A DNA stretch of 64,000 nt, taken from Macrostomum hystrix (taxonomy: Eukaryota > Platyhelminthes > Macrostomidae). The stretch spans positions 372,001-436,000 of the forward strand of contig CATNEN010000008.1 of assembly GCA_950097015.1 (NCBI GenBank), in the 5' to 3' direction. A program made the position numbers and the translations under genes. Below are positions 47,860 through 57,554 of the stretch, piece by piece; the first letter of the stretch is position 1, and the number at the start of each line of letters is the position of its first letter. Under the pieces are notes generated by a model, which made no database searches, had not been told where the DNA came from, and saw only the letters and a list, made by a program, of their open reading frames with translations.

Positions 47860-48830
47860 AGAATAGCATGTGTTACCTTTGGTCACCTTTTTCATTTCAG
47901 ATATTGCTTTCGGCGGCTCCCTATTGGCAACAGCAACAACTCTACTATCTTTAATTTGAAGGAAGGACTTCCTTTGGTATTTTTTTAATTGCTCTAGAGA
48001 CACTGTACAGAACAAGCTCTTCCACACGGCTATTAACAGGCCTGTTTATTGGAATTGTCATGGCAACCTCAATTGTCTCAGCTAGCATGTACTCGTAGGT
48101 TTAATCAGATCTCGTCGATTTTTTTAGGTGAAGAAACTACTGGACAAAATTAAAAGTACATCAAAAGTACATTGACTTTTTCGGTCCAAGAAAAATCTAG
48201 TTTCTTCTCTTTATGCTTTAAAATATTTGTTTATCTGTTATAATAAAGCTGAGAATTGCACAATTTCATGTCGGCGAGTTTTTGTTTTCTCCAAAAGAAA
48301 AGTTTTTGTGATTATTTTGCCCTATTATTTACATAAAGATGGGTACACTTAACTTAGTAGTGCTTTTTGCATCAACGATACTACAAGTAGATGCTCTAGG
48401 TATCAATTTTCCTCATTAATTTTGTCTTTTCCTTTTTAACTGCAACGGTAATTACACCTGGCCCAACTCACATTAGTACACAACTGTACTTATTTCTACA
48501 TCTGTGTCATATCAGACTTTGTTAGTCTTTGTTTTAATATTTATAGTTGCTACCGGCAATTTTTTCGCTCTATAAACATGCTTTTGAATATAGATCACTA
48601 ACTAACATACAGAGAATAGCGCTCACCCTCTTTTGATTTTATTACCCGTATATTAGAGAAATATACACGAATACCCGTACATATATACATACGTACTTAG
48701 TAGCTATAATGCCACTTTCATTTTTCTTTTCTATCGAAATTTACTAATTAATCACAATATTTTCATTTTCAACTTTTTGTTCGTCTTTTTCATTTTAATA
48801 AGTTTGAGATTATTCACGCCATCCCCTCCC
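47860..48830. other. EMRE 3' region and spacer
   Basis: AT-rich. It holds the EMRE 3'UTR with AATAAA at 48242-48247. Nothing else was recognised before the 34-bp array. Confidence 0.5.
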
Positions 48831-48831
48831 C

Positions 48832-49432
48832 TCAGGTTGGTCTAGAGTGACAGTCACCCATCCCCTCAGGTTGGTCCAGTGTGACAGTCACCCATCCCCT
48901 CAGGTTGGTCTAGTGTGACAGTCGCACATCCCCTCAGGTTGGTCTAGTGTGACAGTCACACATCCCCTCAGGTTGGTCTAGTGTGACAGTCACACATCCC
49001 CTCAGGTTGGTCTAGTGTCACAGTCACACATCCCCTCAGGTTGGTCTAGTGTGACAGTCGCACATCCCCTCAGGTTGGTCTAGTGTGACAGTCACACATC
49101 CCCTCAGGTTGGTCTAGAGTGACAGTCACCCCTCCCCTCAGGTTGGTCTAGAGTGACAGTCACCCATCCCCTCAGGTTGGTCTAGTGTGACAGTCACACA
49201 TCCCCTCAGGTTAGTCTAGTGTGACAGTCACACATCCCCTCAGGTTAGTCTAGTGTGACAGTCACACATCCCCTCAGGTTGGTCTAGTGTGACAGTCACA
49301 CATCCCCTAAGGTTGGTCTAGAGTGACAGTCACCCATCCCCTCAGGTTGGTCTAGTGTGACAGTCACACATCCCCTCAGGTTAGTCTAGTGTGACAGTCA
49401 CACATCCCCTCAGGTTGGTCTAGTGTGACAGT
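48832..49432. repeat. 34-bp minisatellite upstream of DCLRE1A, about 18 copies
   Basis: Units contain catcccctcaggttggtcta then gtgtgacagtcaca, with cc/ca and gg/ag variants. It ends about 110 bases before the DCLRE1A ATG and so lies in the promoter or 5' leader region. Confidence 0.94.
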
Positions 49433-49542
49433 TGATTTGAAAGGCTTTTTCCGTCTACCTCCAATTCAGTGTACGATAAGAGATTCAATATATAGCAGGC
49501 TGCAGTAATTCAAAATTACAAAACTTAACACCTGCATGCGGC

Positions 49543-52500
49543 ATGGCACCTAGCAACCGCATAGCAACAAGTGGTATCGGTGTAAAAAGGCGCCAACAGC
49601 CGCCTACTAGTCATGCACGGGCTAAGAAGCGAGCCGATAATTATTCAGTTTCTGGAGCAGCACAGAGCTCCATTCTCAGCTTCCTGATCCCGAAGGTCAA
49701 GGAGGAGAGCAATGAAGAATCTGCGCTGGTTGCTCGATCTCCCGAGATTCCGCGTGTTGTCGTTCTAGACGACGAAGAAGCTGATGATGACGTTGAAGTG
49801 ACCGGCGTTACACCTGGAATTAGTGCTATGGTAATGAACTGAAAACTTCTACGAGCGTATTTTGAAGCAAAAAATCTCTCAATTTAATTCCGCTTTAAAT
49901 CTTTTGATCATTGCCGCTTTTGTTCTTTTCATCATTGCCGCTTGGATTATTTTGATCATTGCCGCTTTGATTCTTTTGATCATTGCCGCTTTTGTTCTTT
50001 TCATCATTGCCGCTTGGATTATTTTGATCATTGCCGCTTTGATTCCTTTGCTCATTGCCGCTTTTGTTCTTTTGATCATTGCCGTTTTTATTCATTTCCG
50101 CTTTCGCCATCCTTTGATCTTGTCGCCAGACTGAACCCGAGAAACATCTTGCATCGCCGCCGCCGCAGTCGTCGCTTTCTCCCCCTATAGCGGCCCCCTC
50201 TTCAACTGCTGTAAGACAAGCCAGCCTGTTGAGATTCTTCACTTCCAATGCTGACAAAGACACGAAAAGGCTGAAAGATCAGCCGCAGCAACAGCAGCAG
50301 CAATCGATGTCAACGCAGCTGTCTCCCAAGCCAGCCTGCGGCACCTGGCCCAGCGCCAGCGGTCGCACCAGCTGCCCGCCAGTGAAGTGGATCGACGGTA
50401 CTGACCTGACTGTCGACGCCTTTAACTATGGCGCCCAGGCCCGCTGCCGCGGCTACTTCCTCAGCCACTTCCACTCGGACCACTACTGCGGCCTGGGTCG
50501 CAAATTCGACGGCCAATTGCTTGCTAGCAAGCCGACAGCAGAGCTCGTGCGCCTCCGACTGGGCGTGAGGCCTGCCTTTCTACAACCTCTGGAACTTCAG
50601 GTTGGGCAATAAAATGTAATTCAGAACAATTCAGGCACTAGATTCAAAACAATCCAGGCAACAGATTCAAAACAATCCAGGCACCAGATTCAAAACAATC
50701 CAGGCACCAGATTCAAAACAATCCAGGCACCAGATTCAAAACAATCCAGGCACCAGATTCAGAACAATCCAGGCACCAGATTCAAAACAATCCAGGCACC
50801 AGATTCAAAACAATCCAGGCACCAGATTCAAAACAATCCAGGCACCAGATTCAGAACAATCCAGGCACCAGATTCAAAACGATCCAGGCACCAGATTCAA
50901 AACAATCTAGACAACAGATTTAGAACAATCCAGGCACCAGATTCAAAACAATCCAGGCACCAGATTCAAAACAATCCAGGCACCAGATTCAGAACAATCC
51001 AGGCACCAGATTCAAAACGATCTAGGCACCAGATTCAAAATGATCCAGGCACCAGATTCAGAAAAATCCAGGCACTAAAGTAGTATGAAAGGACTCATGC
51101 CATCTCTTCACGCCAAAATGCCGCCGCAGAAGTGGCACGATGTGCCAGGCGCTCAGGTGCTTCTGCTGGACGCCAATCATTGCCCCGGCTCGGTGGTGTT
51201 CCTGTTCCGCCTTCGGCCCACCGGTCGGCGCATTCTTCACACCGGCGACTTCCGCGCTTCGCCCGACCTGCTAAGCAGCATTCGCGGCTGGCTTGGCGAA
51301 TCACCTGAGATTGACAGCCTCTACCTGGACACTACCTACTGCAGTCCGCAGTACGATTTCCCGCCTCAGTCTGACATCATCGAGTCCGTTCTCCGGCTGG
51401 TCCGAGAATTCGTGGCCGAGCACCCTCGCAACTATCTGATAGCATGCGGCTCCTACACTCTAGGCAAGGAGCGAATGTACCTCAGCATCGCTCGCCTGCT
51501 GGGCTGCCGGGCCGCTGTTGACTCGGCCAAACTGCGCCTCCTCAACGCCCTGTCTGATCCGGAAATTTCCGAATTGATTGTCAAGGACGACGGGCGCAGC
51601 CGGCTGCAGGTAATTGTGGGGAGGGCATTCGCTCCTGGAGTTCCTGAGCTCGAATCCGCGGTGAAGCACCTATCATTTCGGTCGCAGCCGCGGAGAGAAG
51701 ACGTGAGAATGTCAGGGCAGATGAATACCTGTATACGCGTATTTGTGTGCCTGTGTGTGTGCTCTGGGGTATGCGGAACGGGTAGACGCCCATTTGACTG
51801 ACGCCAGACTAAGGCGTCAGTGACTACTCAGATTCTCACACAGTAGTAATAATAACAATTAGTTGGGCACTGGCACTTAAGATTAAGACCAGGAAATTCT
51901 GCCTCCGTTGACTCCTGAGCACACGCACACAGATACACGCATTGGTGTGTACATCTGCCCTGACTTTCTCATCGTCAGGCTGTGCGCACTCACTGTACCT
52001 TTTGAGGGTTGACCCTCATCGGTGTAAATTGCACGACAAGTCCCCAAGCCTTCTCTCTGCGGCTGCGCACCCCAAATGAATGTGGCCTCGCCGCGGAATC
52101 GAGCTCAGGTAGCTTGGTGCGAGAGGCAAACGCGTTAGACCACTCTGCCGCTCAGCCCAGCCCCTAGATTTTTCACACAGTCTGCGTTATCTGCCCCCGC
52201 CGTCCCCAGGTTCTGCCGCTGCACACGGTCAGCCACGCTGGCCTCCGCCGCTTGCTGGAGGCTTGGCGCCGTCGGCCCGACCGGCCGCGCGTGGACGCCT
52301 GCCTGGGCATCTCGCCCACCGGCTGGAGTTTGGGCGCCAGAGGCGTCCAAATCGCCCCCGGCGTCAAGCGAATCTTTCCTGGCAAAGCCGACCGACAACG
52401 CGACCTGGAACTCGGCGACTGCTGTCCGACAGTCACTGTGTACGCCGCTGCCTACTCTGAGCACAGCAGCTTCGGCGAGTTGCGCGACTTTGTTAGGGGA

Positions 52501-52596
52501 ATTCGGCCTCGCCGAATCCTGCCCACCGTCAACTGGCACAAGCGCGACGCGTGCCGCCTCATGCAGGCACACTTTGACAGCTGGCTGCGAAACTGA
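49543..52596 (+). CDS. DCLRE1A: SNM1A/Pso2-type DNA crosslink-repair nuclease
   Basis: Exons 49543-49830, 50130-50600, 51130-51609 and 52210-52596 join in phase 0 throughout to 541 residues. The metallo-beta-lactamase core has HFHSDH (209-214), LLLDANHCPG (264-273) and LHTGDF (289-294). The beta-CASP part continues through YLDTTYCSP and ends at AYSEHSSF (494-501), where H498 is the expected metal/substrate ligand. A PCNA-binding PIP box QASLLRFF is at 126-133, and a weaker QSSILSFL at 41-48. The protein is a 5'-3' exonuclease of interstrand crosslink repair. It is about half the human length and I see no N-terminal UBZ zinc finger. The exon 3 acceptor (ccgccgcag) was chosen by phase and alignment. 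Confidence 0.9.
49905..50100. repeat. ~24-bp minisatellite in DCLRE1A intron 1
   Basis: About eight copies of tgatcattgccgctttgatt-type units with cttttgttcttt and cttggattattt variants. It covers about two thirds of the 299-base intron (49831-50129). Repeated IIAALILL-type frames are spurious. Confidence 0.92.
50618..51078. repeat. 23-bp minisatellite filling DCLRE1A intron 2
   Basis: About 20 copies of acaatccaggcaccagattc then aaa or aga. The intron is 50601-51129, so the array spans about 87% of it, starting 18 bases after the donor. Confidence 0.95.
51612..51800 (+). mobile_element. Diverged SINE family 1 copy in DCLRE1A intron 3
   Basis: Plus orientation: gagctcgaatccgcggtgaa (B box), cggtcgcagccgcggagaga and gtcagggcagatgaatacct match the family. 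It begins within a few bases of the exon 3 donor. Confidence 0.6.
51845..52172 (-). mobile_element. SINE family 1, near-complete copy with target-site duplication
   Basis: Minus orientation: tail (agtaataataacaattagtt), body (tgtgtacatctgccctgact, cttctctctgcggctgcgca) and head (gcgttagaccactctgccgc). Exact 9-bp flanking repeats tcacacagt are at 51836-51844 and 52173-52181. Its head lies about 40 bases before the exon 4 acceptor. Confidence 0.88.
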
Positions 52597-52744
52597 CAAC
52601 CTGCTTAGGGTGTTTCCTGGAATCCTTGCGTCCGGGGTTGCCATGGTTTCCTCGAGCTTTTAAGTCCTAGGTCCAGTTTCCAGATGTTGGATGTGCTACG
52701 TGAAAGTATTTCTAAACATTAAAATTTTGGGTCTCTACAATTAG

Positions 52745-52903
52745 GGTAAGATAGGTTGGGTTTCCCCACAGCAAGGTTGGGTTTCCCCACAGCAAGGTTG
52801 GGTTTCCCCACAGCAAGGTTGGGTTTCCTCACAGCAAGGTTGGGTTTCCTCACTGCAAGGTTGGGTTTCCTCACAGCAAGGTTGGGTTTCCCACTATTAG
52901 GAA
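52745..52903. repeat. 21-bp minisatellite, about 7 copies
   Basis: Tandem aaggttgggtttccccacag units with ctcac variants, about 150 bases after the DCLRE1A stop. It may be part of its 3'UTR. Confidence 0.9.
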
Positions 52904-53956
52904 GGTTTTGTTAGTAAGTGAAGACGTGGCATTCCGTGTTAAAATCAGGAATTTTGTACAGTAGCTCTAGCCTACAACCGAGTGGTGCTTGCTTTTGTCT
53001 TTCCCTTGAAACTAGATAGATTTTTGCTTTAACTCTTAGTTAATGTTAAATACATTTTAGGACGTAAAATAGTAAGCAATTTTCTATTGATTTTATTCTT
53101 TAATGTCCTGCTTATAATCTCGCTGCACTCTTAAAGTACATTGTTCTATTGTAACTTTCAACACAATGTTGTTGTATTGCATTTTATTAAACACGCGATT
53201 TCTAATGGCAGTAAATAAATTTTATTCTGTCCATGTAATTTCATATATAGTTTGTAAAACTACTGCCTATTTTATTGCAGTAGATATTTATATATCGAAT
53301 ATATAGTACAACTTTTTGAATTACTTATATCTAGTAGCTTACTGCTAGTAGCATATATCGACCAGGAGATAAAATCAGCTGAGTCCGAGGGTACATTAGT
53401 GCACATCTGAAGCATATATTTATTTAACCCTCAGAAGCTGATAAATTGTTAGTTATTTATATCCTAAACACAGGTGTGGCAATAATTTAAGTTCCTTTTT
53501 ACGAGATAAACTTGTTTTTCTGTCTAGAGGCCTAAATAAACTAGCTGAGTAGTTTGTTGAGTAGACTGCTCACAGCTGCGTCTCAGTTGCTGATATTAAT
53601 TCGATTGTATTCGTAGCTGAAATATTTTAAGCATGCGATTCTACTACGACTTGGCAGGCTTAAAAAATTCATTGTTTTCAATAAAACCCTTGCTAGCTCC
53701 TACATATATATACAAATCCTTGACTTGTGTAGCTAGAATCCTCACCCTAAGCACCTGAAACTGAAGCCATAAGCACAGCTGATTCAAGTCTGTTAACGTT
53801 CTATTTTTGTCGCAAGTTTTTCATTTTGGGATCAAACTTATTCTTAATATTGCTTTTAGCTTCGTTTTTAACAGTAGAAAGAATACGGGGTCATTTCAAA
53901 TATCCAAACTATTCAACTAACCAAGCTAGCCGATAAAACTGCTTCCACGTCAGGGT
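52904..53956. other. Gene-free AT-rich spacer
   Basis: AT-rich with several AATAAA motifs (for example 53214-53219). No conserved frame or repeat family was recognised. Confidence 0.5.
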
Positions 53957-54405
53957 GTCAAAAACCCCCAAGAGGCATCGTTATTCCGCTCACCATGTCG
54001 ACTCCACAAACAATGTCAATCAGTCGCAGGGACCTTTCCAGTCACCTCGGCCCCCTCATCACCGTCTGGGGCATCGATGTGCAGAAGATTCTTCAATTTC
54101 TGCTTTACGAACGCAGCAGTCTTTAAGACGCCGATCAAGTGCGTCTTTGTTGAAGGTCCCGACGTTCGACGCTGATGCTCCAGACGGCGGGACCGATGTG
54201 ACTTTGATGCTGAGAAAAAACGTCCCTACGACAGATGGACTCAGATTATTGAACCAATATGGATTCAATGTCATTTGTCCTTGTCACCAGGGTCTTCGAC
54301 TAGAATCGCTGAACGTCTCGACGATACTGACTTGGACGGCTTTGAAAGTGAGTTCATCGTAAAGGGTGGAAACTGTTGATCCATATGGTGGACTTTCACG
54401 CAAAT
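53957..54405 (+). pseudogene. Coding-like fragment needing a frame change, unassigned
   Basis: After an acceptor-like acgtcag, one frame reads SAHHVDSTNNVNQSQGPFQS through SLRRRSSASLLKVPTFDADA. Near 54200 the better-looking frame shifts to DFDAEKKRPYDRWTQIIEPI, then SSTRIAERLDDTDLDGFESE, ending at a stop near 54385. Both stretches look protein-like but are in different frames. It may be a frameshifted pseudogene, two exons with a tiny intron, or an assembly indel. The family is not recognised. Confidence 0.3.
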
Positions 54406-54671
54406 CGGTCGTTCGGTTTGGGAGATATCGTGAAGTTAGCAGTGGGGATTTGAAATACCCCAGTGGTCTATTTCCAGATGGGGGAATTGCATGGTCTTTG
54501 CACTGTTAAACTTTCCGCTTTAAGTATCCCTATCGACTTCACAGTAAGTGACAGTTGAGTTACAAAAGTTACGGGCGCCTACTTGACCCCATGGTTAATA
54601 TGTATATTCGTGTTAACCCTAAACTCATCAAAATTATACCGTAGCCTAGCGGCGCTTCGAAAGCCTGTGTA

Positions 54672-54805
54672 CAACTGTTCAGTCCGTGGACTGGGGAGGC
54701 CGCCTCACCCACCCAAATGTCTACCCCAGCTAGTGCTGGTGCCTGTTTCACCGCTGGGTGAGCTAGAAAATGTAGTGTCTCGCTCAATGACTCGAATTAA
54801 TTCCC
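54672..54805 (+). mobile_element. SINE family 2 copy
   Basis: The sequence ttcagtccgtggactgggga, ccgcctcacccacccaaatg and ctaccccagctagtgctggt matches the 31.3 kb copy (central domain) and the 40.8 kb copy (left part). It ends near ctcaatgactcgaatt. Confidence 0.5.
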
Positions 54806-55280
54806 GTATGTTATTGGACCGATATTTATAATAGAACTGTTTAGGACACAGACTAAAATGGGACAGATAATGTTAAAATGTCTGCTGCATTATCCATTGC
54901 ACCTACTTACTCTATGCCTATTTTTGGGAGGGCTAGCGGGTCGAGTTGAGAGAAGAGAAAAAAGAGAAAGGAAATAACAGGCGCATACGAAATGAGCCTT
55001 GAACAACAACAGTGAGGGAGGGGGCGGGGTTTCAAAGACCCACTGAGTCGCACACGCATTTCATGGCCCGGTAAAAGAAAATAAGTGTTCTCGTTCTTGC
55101 CATACGGGCACTGCAGAAAGGCAGTTTTTTGTGCCCGAATCTGGATGGTAGGGGAAGAGAGGACACGGTAGGGGGGAGCTATGGAATTGGTGGGGCTGAC
55201 TCAGTTAAAAGCTTGTGCAGGGCGTATTAGCGGACCGGAATTAGGCTATTCTGGCACCAAGCACAGAGACAGACAATTCA
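54806..55280. other. Spacer upstream of the CD225-like gene
   Basis: Purine-rich and GC-richer than the flanks (gagggagggggcggggtttc). It may contain the promoter of the next gene. No TATA box is supported. Confidence 0.4.
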
Positions 55281-55784
55281 ATGCCAACCAAATTCGACGA
55301 CGGCCTCTCCGGCCTCGTGTCCAACGAGGTGCCGCCAGACGCTTCATTGCCGGCTTCTTCAACTTCGTCTGCATTTGCCGCGGTTCCCGTTCTCTACTAC
55401 ACCACCTCCGGTGGGCGCGCAGGAGCCGAGGTTGTCATAGTAACCGACCCAGTTGGCGCCCAGCGGGTGCTGACTCCCCGTTCGGCTAGGCCGGATGATT
55501 TCAACCCGAAGCTGAGCCCCGTGACACCGGAGCGCCTGCTGCGTCTCCGCTGCCTGACCATTCTGTCGCTGGCGCTGTCGCCCCCAGTCGGCCTGCTGGT
55601 GCTGCTGGCCTTCCTGCGCTGCCGCAGTGCCGCCCTGCTCGGCGGCGACGGCGCCGCTGCGGCCGCTCTATGGGCCACCCGGTTGGAGCGACTGTTCGTG
55701 CTGGCCCTGCTGTTTGCCGTGCTGGAACTGTTGGCCGTACTCCTGCTGGTGCAGTACTCGCTGAACACCAACGGAGGCCTTTGA
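55281..55784 (+). CDS. Small membrane protein, CD225/dispanin-like
   Basis: A single-exon frame of 167 residues with GC-rich codons. A ~95-residue Pro/Ser/Ala-rich N-terminus is followed by two hydrophobic helices (LTILSLALSPPVGLLVLLAF and LERLFVLALLFAVLELLAVL). They are separated by a loop with Arg, GGDGAAAAAL and basic residues. This helix-loop(GDxxxA)-helix layout is that of CD225 (dispanin) proteins, which act in vesicle trafficking and membrane fusion. The match is structural; I see no strong sequence identity. The start ATG is the first in frame with good coding character. Confidence 0.55.
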   Translation: MPTKFDDGLSGLVSNEVPPDASLPASSTSSAFAAVPVLYYTTSGGRAGAEVVIVTDPVGAQRVLTPRSARPDDFNPKLSPVTPERLLRLRCLTILSLALSPPVGLLVLLAFLRCRSAALLGGDGAAAAALWATRLERLFVLALLFAVLELLAVLLLVQYSLNTNGGL

Positions 55785-55871
55785 CTGCGAAGACACTCAG
55801 ACATAGCTCTCATTCCATCTGAGCACCCTGAAAGACCTCATTTTTATCTGATTAGTGAAAGTACTTTTAAA

Positions 55872-56706
55872 TTTGAGGGTGGGATTTTGAGCCCAGCTGT
55901 TAAATCCTCTATCGAATCTAAAGGTGTGATTCTGAGCCCAGCTGTTAAATCCTCTGTGGTATCTAAGGGTGAGATTTTGAGCACAGCTGTTAAATCCTCT
56001 GTGGTATCTAAGGGTGAGATTTTGAGCACAGCTGTTAAATCCTCTGTCGAATCTAAAGGTGAGATTTAGAGCACAGCTGTTAAATCCTCTGTCGAATCTA
56101 AAGGTGAGATTTTGAGCCCAGCTGTTAAATCCTCTGTCGAATCTAAGGGTGAGATTTAGAGCACAGCTGTTAAATCCTCTGTGGTATCTAAGGGTGAGAT
56201 TTTGAGCACAGCTGTTAAATCCTCTGTCGAATCTAAAGGTGAGATTTAGAGCACAGCTGTTAAATCCTCTGTCGAATCTAAAGGTGAGATTTTGAGCCCA
56301 GCTGTTAAATCCTCTGTCGAATCTAAGGGTGAGATTTAGAGCTGCACAGCTGTTAAATTCTCTGTCGAATCTAAGGGTGAGATTTTGAGCCCAGCTGTTA
56401 AATTCTCTGTCGAATCTAAGGGTGAGATTTAGAGCACAGCTGTTAAATCCTCTGTCGAATCTAAGGGTGAGATTTTGAGCCCAGCTGTTAAATTCTCTGT
56501 GGTATCTAAGGGTGAGATTTTGAGCACAGCTGTTAAATCCTCTGTCGAATCTAAAGGTGAGATTTAGAGCACAGCTGTTAAATTCTCTGTCGAATCTAAA
56601 GGTGAGATTTAGAGCACAGCTGTTAAATTCTCTGTCGAATCTAAGGGTGAGATTTAGAGCACAGCTGTTAAATCCTCTGTCGTATCTAAAGGTGAGATTT
56701 TGAGCC
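55872..56706. repeat. 45-bp minisatellite, about 18 copies
   Basis: Units contain cagctgttaaatcctctgtc, gaatctaagggtgagatttt and ga. Copies alternate between gattttgagc and gatttagagc endings, and between cgaatc and ggtatc. That gives a multi-copy higher-order pattern. It lies downstream of the CD225-like gene. Confidence 0.94.
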
Positions 56707-57554
56707 TTGGAGGTTCAATTCACACAAGCTATGAGGAGTTACACTCATCCGTCTTTCAGTTTCAAAATATTATCATTTCGTCTCTGCCTCAAAAGTACTA
56801 TTACAGTGAAGTAAAATTGCTATCATTCTCGAACCAGAATCTCAAAATTTTCGAATTTTTTTAACCAACTGAACTGGTATCTGTGACTATAAATGCTTCA
56901 TATTGCACATCTGTAACAGTTCGCAGTTGCTTGTTTCTCAGCTAAACGAATTCTTGAAATCATTCAGTCCTTTGTATATAATCTCATTTTAAACAACATC
57001 GAACATTGTTTTTAAAACATTTCATGTTTTTAACGATTGATTATGAAACTTTTAACAATATTTTTTATAAAAGGAGTGGTGGACTTAACCAATCGGGTCG
57101 TATTTATTTATCACTGAACTTCAAATAAAATGTTGTGCAACAAATGTGAAGATAAAACAGCCTTTACTTTAGTGCTTGCTTGCAAAGCAAGAAAGTAAGA
57201 TTAATATGCAAGTGAATAGGCATTAAATTAACAAAATGGCGCCGACAAAATGCCAAAATAGCTGGCAAATTGTATCCATCAACCAACGGACACACGTCTA
57301 GTAATATATGATCAGCATATGAGATACATTTACAGTAACAGCTAGTTTTTAGTTTTTAACAGCATAGAAAGACCAGGGGGCATTTAAAATACCCATTGGT
57401 CTTTCGCCAGGGGGCAAAAATAGCCTTGTCTTTCTTCCGTCAGTGTAAGTCGTCTAGTCGATAAATATGCCTAGCTTCAAATATTTTACTCGCTACTCAC
57501 AGCCATACCCAGCAGTAGTGCAGTGCGAACATTATCGCTTTAGCATGCCTCAAC
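56707..57554. other. 3' region of ADGRV1 and spacer
   Basis: AT-rich. A minus-strand AATAAA (plus TTTATT at 57103-57108) about 450 bases past the ADGRV1 stop could end its transcript. No frame is supported. Confidence 0.4.

Noticed and set aside
51085-51129. ATG at 51085 as the start of a nuclease protein
   Set aside because: Phase and alignment place an exon 3 acceptor at 51130 joining exon 2. The preceding codons are intron next to the 23-bp array.
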